The notes beneath the pieces are model-generated. The model was not told where the DNA came from. It was given only the letters and a program-made list of their open reading frames with translations, and did no database searches. DNA of 64,000 nucleotides, taken from NCBI RefSeq assembly GCF_011089895.1, contig NZ_JAANAT010000001.1, forward strand, positions 3,658,001 to 3,722,000, written 5' to 3'. This stretch comes from Mucilaginibacter inviolabilis. Its GTDB lineage: Bacteria; Bacteroidota; Bacteroidia; Sphingobacteriales; Sphingobacteriaceae. How positions within the stretch are numbered: the first letter of the stretch is position 1; each line of letters begins with the position of its first letter. The position numbers and the translations under genes are program-made. Positions 44,300 through 53,082 of this stretch are shown here, piece by piece.

Positions 44300-44844
44300 T
44301 TTAAAGCGGCTAAGAGCTTGTTTAACTCATCAATTTGAGCGGGGGTGCATCTCCGGGAATTCACCAAAAACTTAATGATCTCTACCGTAAGTTCCTTATC
44401 AGCTGTACCATAATTTTTTTTATCCAGTTGGGTGATGATCTCTTTACTATCCGTAGCTATGTTTTTGTTGTAGCCTAAAAACCCGGGCACACTGTCTTCC
44501 ACAGAAAAACGCATAAACCTGATCTCGATATTATGCGGATCAACTTCTATGGCTTTTTCAAATGTTTTTTCGCAGTTTTTCAGATACTTTATCTTGGAGT
44601 ATGGATTCCAGGCATGCTTTGCTTTCAAAGCCTGCACACCGGCTATAAAACCCTCCATAATGCCCGTACGGTTTTTTACACTGCTTAAACTTTTATAAAG
44701 AGAATCAGTGGTTTTGCTGTCATTAATAGCCTCCCTTAATTGCCTGCGTATATTTTTCAGGTTTGGCTCATCGGCCTTTACGTTTTGTACCATCAACAAA
44801 AACGAAAACATTCCGGCTATAAAAAAAATATGTCTCCTCATCAT
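44296..44844 (-). CDS. Conserved-looking secreted protein of the carotenoid operon
   Basis: This 182-residue protein has a signal peptide ending near residue 24 (NVKA) and a mostly helical mature part with a TPR-like stretch (NCEKTFEKAIEVDPHNIEIRF cut short here near 88-107). I do not recognise a family. It lies between crtB (1 bp away) and the cyclase gene (4-bp overlap), the place where a CrtZ-type hydroxylase might be expected, but it has no His-box motif of such enzymes. Confidence 0.7.
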   Translation of the reverse strand: MMRRHIFFIAGMFSFLLMVQNVKADEPNLKNIRRQLREAINDSKTTDSLYKSLSSVKNRTGIMEGFIAGVQALKAKHAWNPYSKIKYLKNCEKTFEKAIEVDPHNIEIRFMRFSVEDSVPGFLGYNKNIATDSKEIITQLDKKNYGTADKELTVEIIKFLVNSRRCTPAQIDELNKLLAALK

Positions 44845-44845
44845 C

Positions 44846-45682
44846 TTAAATCACATTCAGTTTTTGTTGTAAAACAGCTTTAACGTACAAGCCCATTTTC
44901 CGGGTATCAGAAATGCGTATCCTTTTTTGCAGAATAACATTTGCAGGTGTATAACTTATTTTTTTAAATAGTTTCAAATAATAGGTATAAGCTATGTAAA
45001 CCCCTAAACGCGTACCTGCGGGTAATTGTTTGATCCCCTCAAAAGCCTGGTCAAAATCGTTTTTTATATCCGCTTCAATACGGCGCTTGTCCTGTTCGGT
45101 AAAATTGTCAAAATCAATTCCGGGGAAATAGGTACGGCCACGCTCCTGATAATCGGCCTGTATATCACGTAAAAAATTTACTTTCTGAAAAGCTGCCCCC
45201 AAACTACGGGCCTGGGATAAAAGCGACTGATATTGCGCCTCATTATTACCTGTAAAAACACGCAGGCACATGAGTCCTACCGTCTCGGCCGAACCATATA
45301 TGTAGGTTTCATAACAGACCGGATCATAGGCTTTTTTATCCAGATCCATTTCCATAGAGCGTAAAAAAGCGTCGATAAGTCCCATTTCGATACCATACCC
45401 ATTCACTACCTGCTGAAACGAGTGTATAACCGGGTTTAAACTGATCTTTTCCTGTATCGCTTTAAACGTTTCCTTCCTGAAATCGCTGAGTAAGGTTAAT
45501 TTATCATACTCATGAAAGGTGTCTACTATTTCATCGGCATACCGTACAAAGCCATAAATAGCGTAAATAGGATAACGAAATTGCTTATCAAATGCTTTTA
45601 TCCCCAAGCTAAATGATGTGCTATACTTATTAGTTATCAATTTACTGCATTCAAAACTGGTCTTGTCGTACAGATTCATCAT
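44846..45682 (-). CDS. crtB: Phytoene/squalene synthase family, CrtB
   Basis: This 278-residue protein has the trans-isoprenyl synthase motifs: YGFVRYADEIVDTF near 43-56 (first Asp-rich motif) and NFLRDIQADYQERGRTYFP near 169-187 (second). It condenses two geranylgeranyl diphosphates to phytoene. It heads the minus-strand carotenoid operon and is divergent from crtI across 96 bp, so both share a promoter region. Confidence 0.92.
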   Translation of the reverse strand: MMNLYDKTSFECSKLITNKYSTSFSLGIKAFDKQFRYPIYAIYGFVRYADEIVDTFHEYDKLTLLSDFRKETFKAIQEKISLNPVIHSFQQVVNGYGIEMGLIDAFLRSMEMDLDKKAYDPVCYETYIYGSAETVGLMCLRVFTGNNEAQYQSLLSQARSLGAAFQKVNFLRDIQADYQERGRTYFPGIDFDNFTEQDKRRIEADIKNDFDQAFEGIKQLPAGTRLGVYIAYTYYLKLFKKISYTPANVILQKRIRISDTRKMGLYVKAVLQQKLNVI

Positions 45683-45778
45683 TTACACGTGGGCTGATCT
45701 CCAAAAGTACAAATTCAAACCGTTATTGTTTTTTTATGACCACAAAACAATTTGTTTAACTTGGCCCTCTATAGCTAT

Positions 45779-47257
45779 ATGAACAGGGGCAGGCATATCA
45801 TCATCATCGGGGCTGGTTTCGCGGGCTTATCAGCTGCCTGTGTGTTAGCTAAAGAAGGCTTTAAAGTAACCATATTAGAAAAGAACGATCAACCCGGTGG
45901 CCGGGCACGGGTCTGGGAAAAAGATGGCTTTCAATTTGACATGGGCCCCAGCTGGTATTGGATGCCCGATGTATTCGAGAACTTTTTCGCCCTTTTTGGC
46001 AAAAAAACCGCTGATTACTATCAATTAGAACGTTTAGATCCCGGGTACCGCATCTATTATGGCCCTGGCGATGCAATGGATATCCCCGCCAACATGAACG
46101 AACTGGAAGCCCTTTTTGAGCAAACAGAATCAGGCAGCAGCGTTGGCCTGCGGCAGTTTTTAAAACAGGCCGCTTATAAATACCAGGTTGGTATAGGTGA
46201 ATACGTGTTCCGCCCCTCGCATTCCATTACCGAATTTATCGACTTTAACCTCATCAAAAAAAGCCTCAGCATGCAGCTGTTAAGCAGTATGAGCAAACAT
46301 GTGCGTGGTTATTTTAAAAACCCCAGATTGATTAAACTATTAGAGTTTCCGGTTTTATTTTTGGGCGCTACACCGCAAAATACCCCTGCTATGTACAGCA
46401 TGATGAATTACGCCGACCTAGCTTTGGGTACCTGGTACCCGCAAGGCGGTATGAACCAGATTGTGAAGGCTATGGTTAACCTGGCCGAAGAGCTAGGCGT
46501 CGACATAAAATTGAATACCGAGGTTGTTAACATCGAAATAAAGGATAACAGGGCAAGTAATATAAATACCTACCAAGGCGCATTCCAGGCTGATTTTGTA
46601 ATAGCCGGAGCTGATTATGAACATGTTGACCAACACCTATTACCTAAATCACACCAAAACTATACCGAAAAATACTGGGATAGCCGAACCATGTCGCCAT
46701 CGAGTTTGTTGTTTTACATCGGTACTAACAAAAAGGTAGAAGGTATAAAACACCACAATTTGTTTTTTGATGAAGATTTTGAACTGCATGCCAAAGAGAT
46801 ATACACCTCGCCACAATGGCCTACAAACCCGCTATTTTATGTTTCCTGCACTTCCAAAACCGATCCTGGCGTAGCGCCGGAAGGCGGCGAAAATCTATTT
46901 TTCCTGATGCCGATTGCGCCCGGGCTTCACGATGATGAAAGCATCCGCGAAAAATATTTCGATCTGATGCTCAGCCGCTTCAAACACATTACCGGACAGG
47001 ATATCCGCGATTCCATCATAGTGAAGCGCAGTTACGCGTTGAACGACTTTAAGGCCGACTACCATTCCTTTAAAGGCAATGCCTACGGATTAGCCAATAC
47101 GCTTGCGCAAACCGCCTTTTTTAAGCCGGCCATGCGGGCTAAGCATGTTAAGAATATGTTGTATACCGGGCAGTTAACGGTGCCGGGACCCGGGGTTCCG
47201 CCAGCTATTATATCAGGTCAAATCGCGGCTCAGGAAGTTGTAAGAAGTATCAAGTAG
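45779..47257 (+). CDS. crtI: Phytoene desaturase, CrtI
   Basis: I chose ATG at 45779 (492 residues, MNRGRHIIIIGAG). The FAD-binding GxGxxG motif is GAGFAGLSAA at about 10-19, NDQPGGRARVWEKDGFQFD follows, and the C-terminal PGPGVPPAIISGQ is the desaturase signature. It converts phytoene to lycopene and is divergent from crtB. Its stop codon lies inside the left arm of a heptad repeat element, so the last residues SIK are encoded by repeat sequence. Confidence 0.92.
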   Translation: MNRGRHIIIIGAGFAGLSAACVLAKEGFKVTILEKNDQPGGRARVWEKDGFQFDMGPSWYWMPDVFENFFALFGKKTADYYQLERLDPGYRIYYGPGDAMDIPANMNELEALFEQTESGSSVGLRQFLKQAAYKYQVGIGEYVFRPSHSITEFIDFNLIKKSLSMQLLSSMSKHVRGYFKNPRLIKLLEFPVLFLGATPQNTPAMYSMMNYADLALGTWYPQGGMNQIVKAMVNLAEELGVDIKLNTEVVNIEIKDNRASNINTYQGAFQADFVIAGADYEHVDQHLLPKSHQNYTEKYWDSRTMSPSSLLFYIGTNKKVEGIKHHNLFFDEDFELHAKEIYTSPQWPTNPLFYVSCTSKTDPGVAPEGGENLFFLMPIAPGLHDDESIREKYFDLMLSRFKHITGQDIRDSIIVKRSYALNDFKADYHSFKGNAYGLANTLAQTAFFKPAMRAKHVKNMLYTGQLTVPGPGVPPAIISGQIAAQEVVRSIK

Positions 47258-47357
47258 CTAGTATCAAGTATCAAGATTTTGGGTTAAACCCATAAGCAGT
47301 GCTCTCATTACCTATTCCCTGTATGAGTCTTGATACTTGATACTAACGACTTGATAC
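47248..47357. repeat. Heptad inverted repeat A
   Basis: The left arm reads TATCAAG-TAGCTAG-TATCAAG-TATCAAG (47248-47275) and the right arm, reversed, reads TATCAAG-TCGTTAG-TATCAAG-TATCAAG (47329-47356). Units are seven bases long and pair heptad for heptad. It covers the crtI stop codon and ends 8 bp before the stop of the convergent gene at 47365. It may terminate both. Confidence 0.85.
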
Positions 47358-47364
47358 TAACAGA

Positions 47365-47694
47365 CTAATTGTCATACATCAGCGAGTAGATCTCCTGCAT
47401 ATAAATGGCTTCGGCCATAGCAGCGTGGAAATCTTCCCACTCTTCAGTAGTAAAAGTTAACTGTACATCATTAACAGGGGTACGCATCACCAGCCGTTCC
47501 TGCCCGTCGGGGAATGAATGGGTATGTTCGGCAAAATCAAGATCGACTGTAAAATCTCTGAACTGTATAAACTGTTCGGGCGAGAAGCTTAGGATCAGGT
47601 TATTATTCCAGATAAATACACAACGGCATTCCGAGCATCGGCTCACTATGGTTGCCCCTACCTGGCTTATGATTTTTGAATCGCACATATACAT
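47365..47694 (-). CDS. Small DUF6686-like protein
   Basis: This 109-residue cytoplasmic protein has a C-x-x-C motif (SRCSECRCVFIWNN near 19-32) and a FSPEQFIQFRDF stretch. It resembles proteins I know as DUF6686 in Bacteroidota, where a Cys pair and an acidic helix recur. A second start, MCDSKI, two codons later is possible. The Cys pair may bind metal. Function unknown. Confidence 0.6.
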   Translation of the reverse strand: MYMCDSKIISQVGATIVSRCSECRCVFIWNNNLILSFSPEQFIQFRDFTVDLDFAEHTHSFPDGQERLVMRTPVNDVQLTFTTEEWEDFHAAMAEAIYMQEIYSLMYDN

Positions 47695-47890
47695 TGTTAA
47701 TTAAGTTGTGCCTGCCCGGCCCGCAAAGCTATCGCACCGCAGCATTTGCTCAAGAGCAGGACTTTATATTTTAAACTGTTTTTATTTACAGGTATGTCCC
47801 TTTATCAATAGGAACAAAGTAATATCTTATTTAGAATAAATCCAAATAAAAATAAAAAAAGCTTATTTACAGTAACTTAGAGACAGATAA

Positions 47891-48427
47891 TTATTTCATG
47901 GGGATAGTTTTGGCTTTGGTCACAACTTCTTCATTCTCAAATGCACTGTACCTGATGATCACGTAACCCTTTTTACCCGGGGCTTTTTCAATAGGCTTAA
48001 CATCAGCTTCCCACTGGTTGCAGTGCGTTGAGAACGAAGGCACAACTTCCTGCCAATGCTTGTTCGCCAGGGTGTACACATAGTAAGGACTCCAGCAACT
48101 GGTGAACCACTCGGGCAGGATGCCTATTTCATCCGTGCCATTATCGTTCAGATCGCCGAGATTAGTAATCGTTCCGCCAATGGCATTTGATATGACCAAG
48201 GGAGGTATTTCGGGATTAGACGACACGATTTTGATAGTACATTTGCCAACACAATCTTCGCCACTATCAGCTATCTTAGGGCCAACTACCCAAACGTACT
48301 CGGGTTTGCCATCGCCATTAAAATCGCCTTTTACGGCATCTTTAGGGATAGTATTTATTTTTTGTGAGAAACATACATGAGTTACAAAAACTAAACTTAA
48401 TAGGAGTACTGTTTTAAGCGGAAGCAT
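47891..48427 (-). CDS. Secreted protein with FG-GAP-like calcium-binding loops
   Basis: This 178-residue protein has a signal peptide (CFSQ near 22), then DFNGDGKPEYVWV near 36-48 and DLNDNGTDEIGIL further on, each fitting a calcium-binding loop of an FG-GAP/VCBS-type blade. Five cysteines are in the mature part, some able to pair. Two blades are too few for a full propeller, so it may be a small variant. Function unknown. Confidence 0.65.
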   Translation of the reverse strand: MLPLKTVLLLSLVFVTHVCFSQKINTIPKDAVKGDFNGDGKPEYVWVVGPKIADSGEDCVGKCTIKIVSSNPEIPPLVISNAIGGTITNLGDLNDNGTDEIGILPEWFTSCWSPYYVYTLANKHWQEVVPSFSTHCNQWEADVKPIEKAPGKKGYVIIRYSAFENEEVVTKAKTIPMK

Positions 48428-48854
48428 AATAATGTATATGTTAGATTTAAAAGATAGATTGATATGTTAAAATTCTCTTGTTTAACTACTCGAAAAAACT
48501 TTTTAAACCTTAAATTTTAACACTTTTCTGTTCAAAAACGGGCATTTTTTGGTCAAAAAGCACTCGAAAAACATCGATTTTAACACTTTTTAACAAATTA
48601 CGACTTGGTTTTGGGGTGTTTTTAAAAGTTAAAAAACTATTAATTTATTGATTATCAAATAACTAACTTAAAATAACTTCATTTTGGAGCTATTTTCCTT
48701 TACCCAAACGGCCCGACTTTCTGTTACGAAAGCCGGGCCGTTTGATTCATATAAATATACGAATTTTTAGAGCACGGAACAAGGACTTTTGGAGCAAGGG
48801 CTTTCGCTTATCTACAAGTCTGTGTTTGACTTTTCGGCATCCGTATATTCCAAA
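48428..48854. other. AT-rich gap without a gene
   Basis: No convincing frame is present. The words CTCGAAAA and TTTTAACACTTTT occur twice (48489/48563 and 48515/48578), suggesting a diverged duplication of about 65-75 bp. One hairpin is listed separately. Confidence 0.6.
48706..48743. terminator. Strong hairpin in gap
   Basis: AAACGGCCCGACTTT (48706-48720) pairs with AAAGCCGGGCCGTTT (48729-48743), 15 bp with one G-T-type mismatch. It is a likely bidirectional terminator or small RNA hairpin. Confidence 0.7.
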
Positions 48855-49400
48855 TCAATATCCTACCCGATACCAGTTTTCATCAAACTTTTTAAAAATA
48901 TGATCCTTTATAACCGCCTTGTCCAAAGCTTTAATCTCCTCTATATCGTCGGTATATAAAAATGCCGAATAATGATCAATAAAGCCACGGTCAATATAAA
49001 ACTCGACAGAGACGGTCCCTTTCGCGCTATCTCTGATGTTGAGCCCGTACCTATCCGCCTCTCCGGGCTTTAATAACCCACCTTTTATCCTCTCCACAAT
49101 CCGGTTTCTTTCAGCAAATCGCAACTTGTAATCGATATATTCCATCGCATCTGGTCTTACTGTACCTACACCTGCTAAAAACGCGATCGATAAACCGGCA
49201 ATTTGATATGTTGTATTGGGTACTTTAGATTTTATAAGATTTACCAAAAGGATAATTGTTAAAATTAGTCCGGTAAGCATATATGGTACTGCAAATAGCA
49301 GTTTTAAAAAACCCTGTCCCAAATAATATATAACAGGCCCCTGAGCTAAGGCCATTATCAATAGGATAGTGGTTAAGATAGTTTTATTCTTTGAACTCAT
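48855..49400 (-). CDS. Hypothetical membrane protein
   Basis: This 181-residue protein has three or four hydrophobic helices in its first 90 residues (ILTTILLIMALAQ, FAVPYMLTGLILTIILLV, IAGLSIAFLAGVG) and a soluble C-terminal half of mixed alpha/beta character (VSVEFYIDRGFIDHYSAFLY). I do not recognise a family. It has no operon partner; the carA gene lies across a terminator on the same strand. Confidence 0.6.
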   Translation of the reverse strand: MSSKNKTILTTILLIMALAQGPVIYYLGQGFLKLLFAVPYMLTGLILTIILLVNLIKSKVPNTTYQIAGLSIAFLAGVGTVRPDAMEYIDYKLRFAERNRIVERIKGGLLKPGEADRYGLNIRDSAKGTVSVEFYIDRGFIDHYSAFLYTDDIEEIKALDKAVIKDHIFKKFDENWYRVGY

Positions 49401-49483
49401 CAGAAATTTTAACTCCTGCTTTAATAAGCACTAAGTTATAAAAACCACGATTAAAGTTATCCGTTCATGGTTATCATCAAACA

Positions 49484-49519
49484 AAAAAGCCTTTCAAGTT
49501 AAAACTTGAAAGGCTTTTT
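49484..49519 (-). terminator. Terminator of carA
   Basis: AAAAAGCCTTTCAAGTT pairs exactly with AACTTGAAAGGCTTTTT across AA, a 17-bp stem 16 bp beyond the carA stop. The flanking A and T runs permit bidirectional action. Confidence 0.9.
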
Positions 49520-49534
49520 ATCATCTGCACATCG

Positions 49535-50635
49535 TTACGACATCAATTTGATAAAATCATCAAACAGGTATCGTGAATCGTGCGGGCCGGGTGATGATTC
49601 CGGGTGGTATTGTACCGAAAATGCTTTTTTATCTTTTACACGGATACCTTCGATAGATTGATCGTTCAGGTTCACGTGGGTGATCTCTACCTTGTCAGAA
49701 GCGCGTACGGCTTCGGGCACTACGCCAAAACCGTGGTTTTGTGAAGTTACCTCGCAATGGTTGATAATAATATTTTTTACCGGGTGATTTAAGCCACGGT
49801 GACCGTTAAACATTTTTTTGGTTGGGATATCATTTGCCAAAGCCAGTAACTGGTGACCAAGGCAAATACCAAACATCGGTTTTTCAGAAGCTAAAACTTT
49901 TTTAACTGTTTCAATAGCATAAGGCATCGCAGCCGGATCGCCGGGGCCATTAGAGATGAAATAACCTGTTGGGGCAAAATCCTTTTCCATTTCTTCAAAG
50001 GTGGTTTTTGCCGGGAAAACTTTGGCATAAACGTCACGGTCGTCAAAATTACGCAGGATGTTTTTCTTCACACCCAGATCGAGCACGGCAACACGGTATC
50101 TGCCTTCTTCATCGCCAAAAGTATAGGCTTCTGTGGTTGATACTTTTGATGAAAGCTCCAGGCCGTCCATTGATGGCACTTCGGCCAGTTTAGCTTTCAG
50201 CTCATCAATATCCAGGATCTCCGAAGAAATAATGGCGTTCATAGCGCCTTTATCGCGGATATGGCGTACCAGCTGACGGGTATCCACATCAGAAATACCT
50301 ACCAGGTTTTGCGCCTGGAAATAATCCTGTATCGATTCATCGGCTTGCTTGCGGCTGTAAGCAATGTTATAGTTTTTACAAACCAAACCGGCAATCTGGA
50401 TATTTCCAGATTCCACTTCTTCATCGGTGATGCCATAGTTACCAATATGCGCATTGGTAGCCACCATGATCTGCCCAAAGTATGATGGATCTGTAAAAAC
50501 TTCCTGGTAGCCGGTCATGCCGGTATTAAAGCATATTTCGCCGGTAGTTGTACCTATTTTTCCTGCGGCTTTACCGTGAAAAACGGTTCCATCATCCAAT
50601 AATAGTACAGCCGGTAATTTGGTGAAGTATGTCAT
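49535..50635 (-). CDS. carA: Carbamoyl-phosphate synthase small subunit
   Basis: This 366-residue protein is the glutamine amidotransferase subunit that feeds ammonia to CarB for carbamoyl phosphate, used in arginine and pyrimidine synthesis. The N-terminal domain has GTTTGEICFNTGMTGYQE near 27-44. The class I amidotransferase half shows the catalytic Cys in MFGICLGHQLLAL and the His-Glu pair in VQYHPESSPG. carB is not next to it here. Confidence 0.95.
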   Translation of the reverse strand: MTYFTKLPAVLLLDDGTVFHGKAAGKIGTTTGEICFNTGMTGYQEVFTDPSYFGQIMVATNAHIGNYGITDEEVESGNIQIAGLVCKNYNIAYSRKQADESIQDYFQAQNLVGISDVDTRQLVRHIRDKGAMNAIISSEILDIDELKAKLAEVPSMDGLELSSKVSTTEAYTFGDEEGRYRVAVLDLGVKKNILRNFDDRDVYAKVFPAKTTFEEMEKDFAPTGYFISNGPGDPAAMPYAIETVKKVLASEKPMFGICLGHQLLALANDIPTKKMFNGHRGLNHPVKNIIINHCEVTSQNHGFGVVPEAVRASDKVEITHVNLNDQSIEGIRVKDKKAFSVQYHPESSPGPHDSRYLFDDFIKLMS

Positions 50636-50742
50636 TTATCAAAAAAATTGAAAGGATTAATAAATCGGATCGCCTGGTTCAAAGCCCCGTGAAAACTGAT
50701 AGAAATATTGAAGTAAGGAACTTCCTGATTCACGCCGCAAAA

Positions 50743-50987
50743 ATACAGTTTTATTTCGGAAATTATAACACTAATTTCACGAATTTGTAATTTACAAATT
50801 TCACGAAATAAAATCTACAGTCATCGGGCCCAACACCCTAAATCTGCATCAATTTAAACTCCTTTCTAAGTAATTAACATCTATTCGTGTAATTCGATTC
50901 CATTCGTGAAATTCGAAATTAATAGTAACCTTTGCATACCGAAAACATAAATCCGATATCGAACATCCGAAATCCGAAATAAAACAT
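50743..50987. repeat. Repeat-bearing region upstream of panB, heptad-like
   Basis: GTTTTATTTCGGA (near 50747) is inverted at 50972 as TCCGAAATAAAAC. Just before panB, heptads AATCCGA-TATCGAA-CATCCGA-AATCCGA run at 50950-50977. An imperfect inverted pair with AATTTCACGAAT and ATTCGTG words lies between. The panB start codon is 8 bp after the last heptad. The gap 50636-50985 shows no gene. Confidence 0.55.
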
Positions 50988-51801
50988 GTCAATACATAAA
51001 GAAGTTAAAAGGATCACTACACATACCGTGCAGGAAATGAAGACCCGCGGCGAGAAAATAGCTATGCTTACTGCTTATGATTACTCCATGGCCACTATTG
51101 TTGATGATGCCGGGATGGATATCATACTGGTAGGTGACTCGGCCTCGAACGTGATGGCCGGTCATGAAACTACGCTGCCTATAACGCTTGATCAGATGAT
51201 CTATCATGCCTCGTCGGTGGTGCGTGCGGCCAAACGCGCGCTGGTGATCGTTGATCTGCCTTTTGGTTCTTATCAGGGCAACTCCAAAGAAGCCCTTAAC
51301 TCGGCTATCCGTATTATGAAAGAAGCGGGCGCACACGGTGTAAAAATAGAAGGCGGCATTGAAATAGCCGAATCGGTAACCCGTATATTAACTGCCGGCA
51401 TACCGGTTATGGGTCACCTGGGGCTTACGCCACAATCTATTTATAAATTTGGCACTTACACCGTACGTGCCAAGCAGGATGCCGAAGCACAGAAATTACG
51501 GGAAGATGCCCTTACTTTACAGGAATTGGGCTGTTTTGCCATTGTGGTGGAAAAAATACCCGCCAAACTGGCCAAAGAGGTTGCAGAAAGCGTACAGATA
51601 CCTATTATAGGCATAGGCGCCGGTCAGCATTGTGATGGTCAGGTGCTGGTAATACATGATATGCTGGGTATTAACAAGGGCTTTAAACCCCGTTTTTTAC
51701 GCCAGTATGCCAATTTGTACGAGCAAATGAACGGCGCCATCAAAAATTATGTTGGCGACATTAAATCAAAAAGCTTCCCGAACGAGCAGGAGCAATATTA
51801 A
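50986..51801 (+). CDS. panB: 3-Methyl-2-oxobutanoate hydroxymethyltransferase
   Basis: This 271-residue protein catalyses the first committed step of pantothenate synthesis, making ketopantoate from 2-oxoisovalerate with methylene-tetrahydrofolate. The motifs are [13 protein letters not shown] near 24-36, [14 protein letters not shown] near 46-59 with the metal-binding Asp, VKIEGG with the catalytic Glu near 119, and [10 protein letters not shown]. The length fits the family. It is divergent from carA and is followed by heptad repeat B. Confidence 0.95.
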   Translation: MSIHKEVKRITTHTVQEMKTRGEKIAMLTAYDYSMATIVDDAGMDIILVGDSASNVMAGHETTLPITLDQMIYHASSVVRAAKRALVIVDLPFGSYQGNSKEALNSAIRIMKEAGAHGVKIEGGIEIAESVTRILTAGIPVMGHLGLTPQSIYKFGTYTVRAKQDAEAQKLREDALTLQELGCFAIVVEKIPAKLAKEVAESVQIPIIGIGAGQHCDGQVLVIHDMLGINKGFKPRFLRQYANLYEQMNGAIKNYVGDIKSKSFPNEQEQY

Positions 51802-51804
51802 TTA

Positions 51805-51877
51805 GTTCATAGTTGATGGTTCATTGTTCATAGTCAATTTTGAAGCTCCCATGAACCATCAGCTATGAACCATGAAC
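51805..51877. repeat. Heptad inverted repeat B
   Basis: The left arm reads GTTCATA-GTTGATG-GTTCATT-GTTCATA (51805-51832) and the right arm, reversed, GTTCATG-GTTCATA-GCTGATG-GTTCATG. They pair best with a shift of one 7-nt unit. The left arm begins 3 bp after the panB stop and the right arm ends 10 bp before the next ATG, so the hairpin could also cover the ribosome-binding site. Confidence 0.85.
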
Positions 51878-51887
51878 TAAACACAAC

Positions 51888-52613
51888 ATGCGTCCCGAAT
51901 TTAATTATACCAGCTACGACATTACCGATAAGGATATCCTTTATGAGGATAATCACCTTATTGCCGTGAACAAACGCGCCGGTGATATTGTACAGGTTGA
52001 TGAAACCGGCGATGAGCCCCTGGATGAAAAGGTTAAAAAATACATCGCCCAAAAATACAACAAACCTAACGGCGCATTTTTAGGCGTGGTACACCGGTTG
52101 GATCGCCCCGTGAGCGGCGTTATCCTGTTTGCCAAAACCAGCAAAGCACTGGACAGGATCAATAAGATGTTTAAGGCCCGTGATATGCACAAAACTTATT
52201 ACGCGGTAGTACGCAAACGCCCTCAACCCGAAGCTGGTACTTTAGTACACTGGCTGGTGAAAAACTCGCAGAAAAACGTAACCAAGGCACATGATAAAGA
52301 AGTGCAGGGCAGCTTACGCTCCGAACTGCATTACAAACTGGTTGCCGAACTTAACGGCTATTACCTGATTGAAGTTGACCCGATAACCGGTCGCCCGCAC
52401 CAGATCAGGGTGCAGCTATCCACCCTGGGCACACCTATTGTTGGCGATAACAAGTATGGCTATCCGCGTGGTAGTCTGCGTAAAAGCATTTGCTTGCATG
52501 CCCGTAAACTAACCTTTGTACACCCGGTTAAAAATGAGCCGGTAACGATTATTGCCCCCGTTCCGCACGATGGTTTCTGGGAAAAGTTTGAGGGTATGAT
52601 GGTGGGGCAATAA
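51888..52613 (+). CDS. RluA-family pseudouridine synthase
   Basis: This 241-residue protein has the catalytic HRLDRPVSG motif (Asp) near 68-76, ITGRPHQIRVQL near 164-175 and GDNKYG further on. It isomerises uridine to pseudouridine in rRNA or tRNA. There is no N-terminal S4 domain, so it is a short RluA-type enzyme (the exact target is not clear). It follows panB by 86 bp across repeat B. Confidence 0.9.
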   Translation: MRPEFNYTSYDITDKDILYEDNHLIAVNKRAGDIVQVDETGDEPLDEKVKKYIAQKYNKPNGAFLGVVHRLDRPVSGVILFAKTSKALDRINKMFKARDMHKTYYAVVRKRPQPEAGTLVHWLVKNSQKNVTKAHDKEVQGSLRSELHYKLVAELNGYYLIEVDPITGRPHQIRVQLSTLGTPIVGDNKYGYPRGSLRKSICLHARKLTFVHPVKNEPVTIIAPVPHDGFWEKFEGMMVGQ

Positions 52614-52626
52614 GACAGAAGCAAGA

Positions 52627-52820
52627 GTGGTGCGGTGATAACACCGACCACAAGCTTCATGAGGTTTTTTAATGCTAAACAGTCCCTTAAAATAGTTTTC
52701 AGCTCGTAGTCGGATTCCCACTACACCACTATCAATTCGTTGAGCACCGGATTAGTGTTATCAATAACAGAATACTTAAGAACAGATTCTAGCCTGTGGT
52801 CGGTGTTATCACCGCACCAC
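52627..52820. repeat. MITE-like element with perfect 26-bp ends
   Basis: The 26-bp arms begin GTGGTGCGGTGATAACACCG (52627-52652) and are exact reverse complements at 52795-52820. They flank about 140 bp of AT-rich sequence. No transposase is inside. The gap 52614-53082 contains this element and the next, no gene. Confidence 0.8.
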
Positions 52821-52844
52821 CACCAATCTTATGATGGAGAAAAA

Positions 52845-52963
52845 TTGTCATTTCGAACGAGGTACGAGGAGAAATCTTTTACGCCAAATTATGTTCCATG
52901 CAGCCTACTAAAAACAACCCAAGTTGCAGAAGATTTCTCCTCGTACCTCGTTCGAAATGACAA
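52845..52963. repeat. 119-bp element with perfect 34-bp ends
   Basis: The arms at 52845-52878 and 52930-52963 are exact reverse complements beginning TTGTCATTTCGAACGAGG. A sequence of this kind, containing GTCATTTCGAACGA and GAGGAGAAATCT, is very common between Bacteroidota genes as far as I know. It probably folds as a long hairpin. Confidence 0.85.
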
Positions 52964-53082
52964 ACTTTTTACTTCTTCTGAACAATTAAGTAATAACGTC
53001 TGCAATAAATATAATGCGCCATTTTAACACATCACCTTCGCATTCACTTCGTTATATTTGATCAACAAATAAATCATCTGTC

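Noticed and set aside
52627..52963. Insertion sequence with transposase
   Set aside because: The repeats have perfect ends, but no frame inside could encode a transposase.
52740..53027. A 95-residue frame between the RluA-type and VOC genes
   Set aside because: It lies wholly in the two palindromic repeats and has no recognisable domain.
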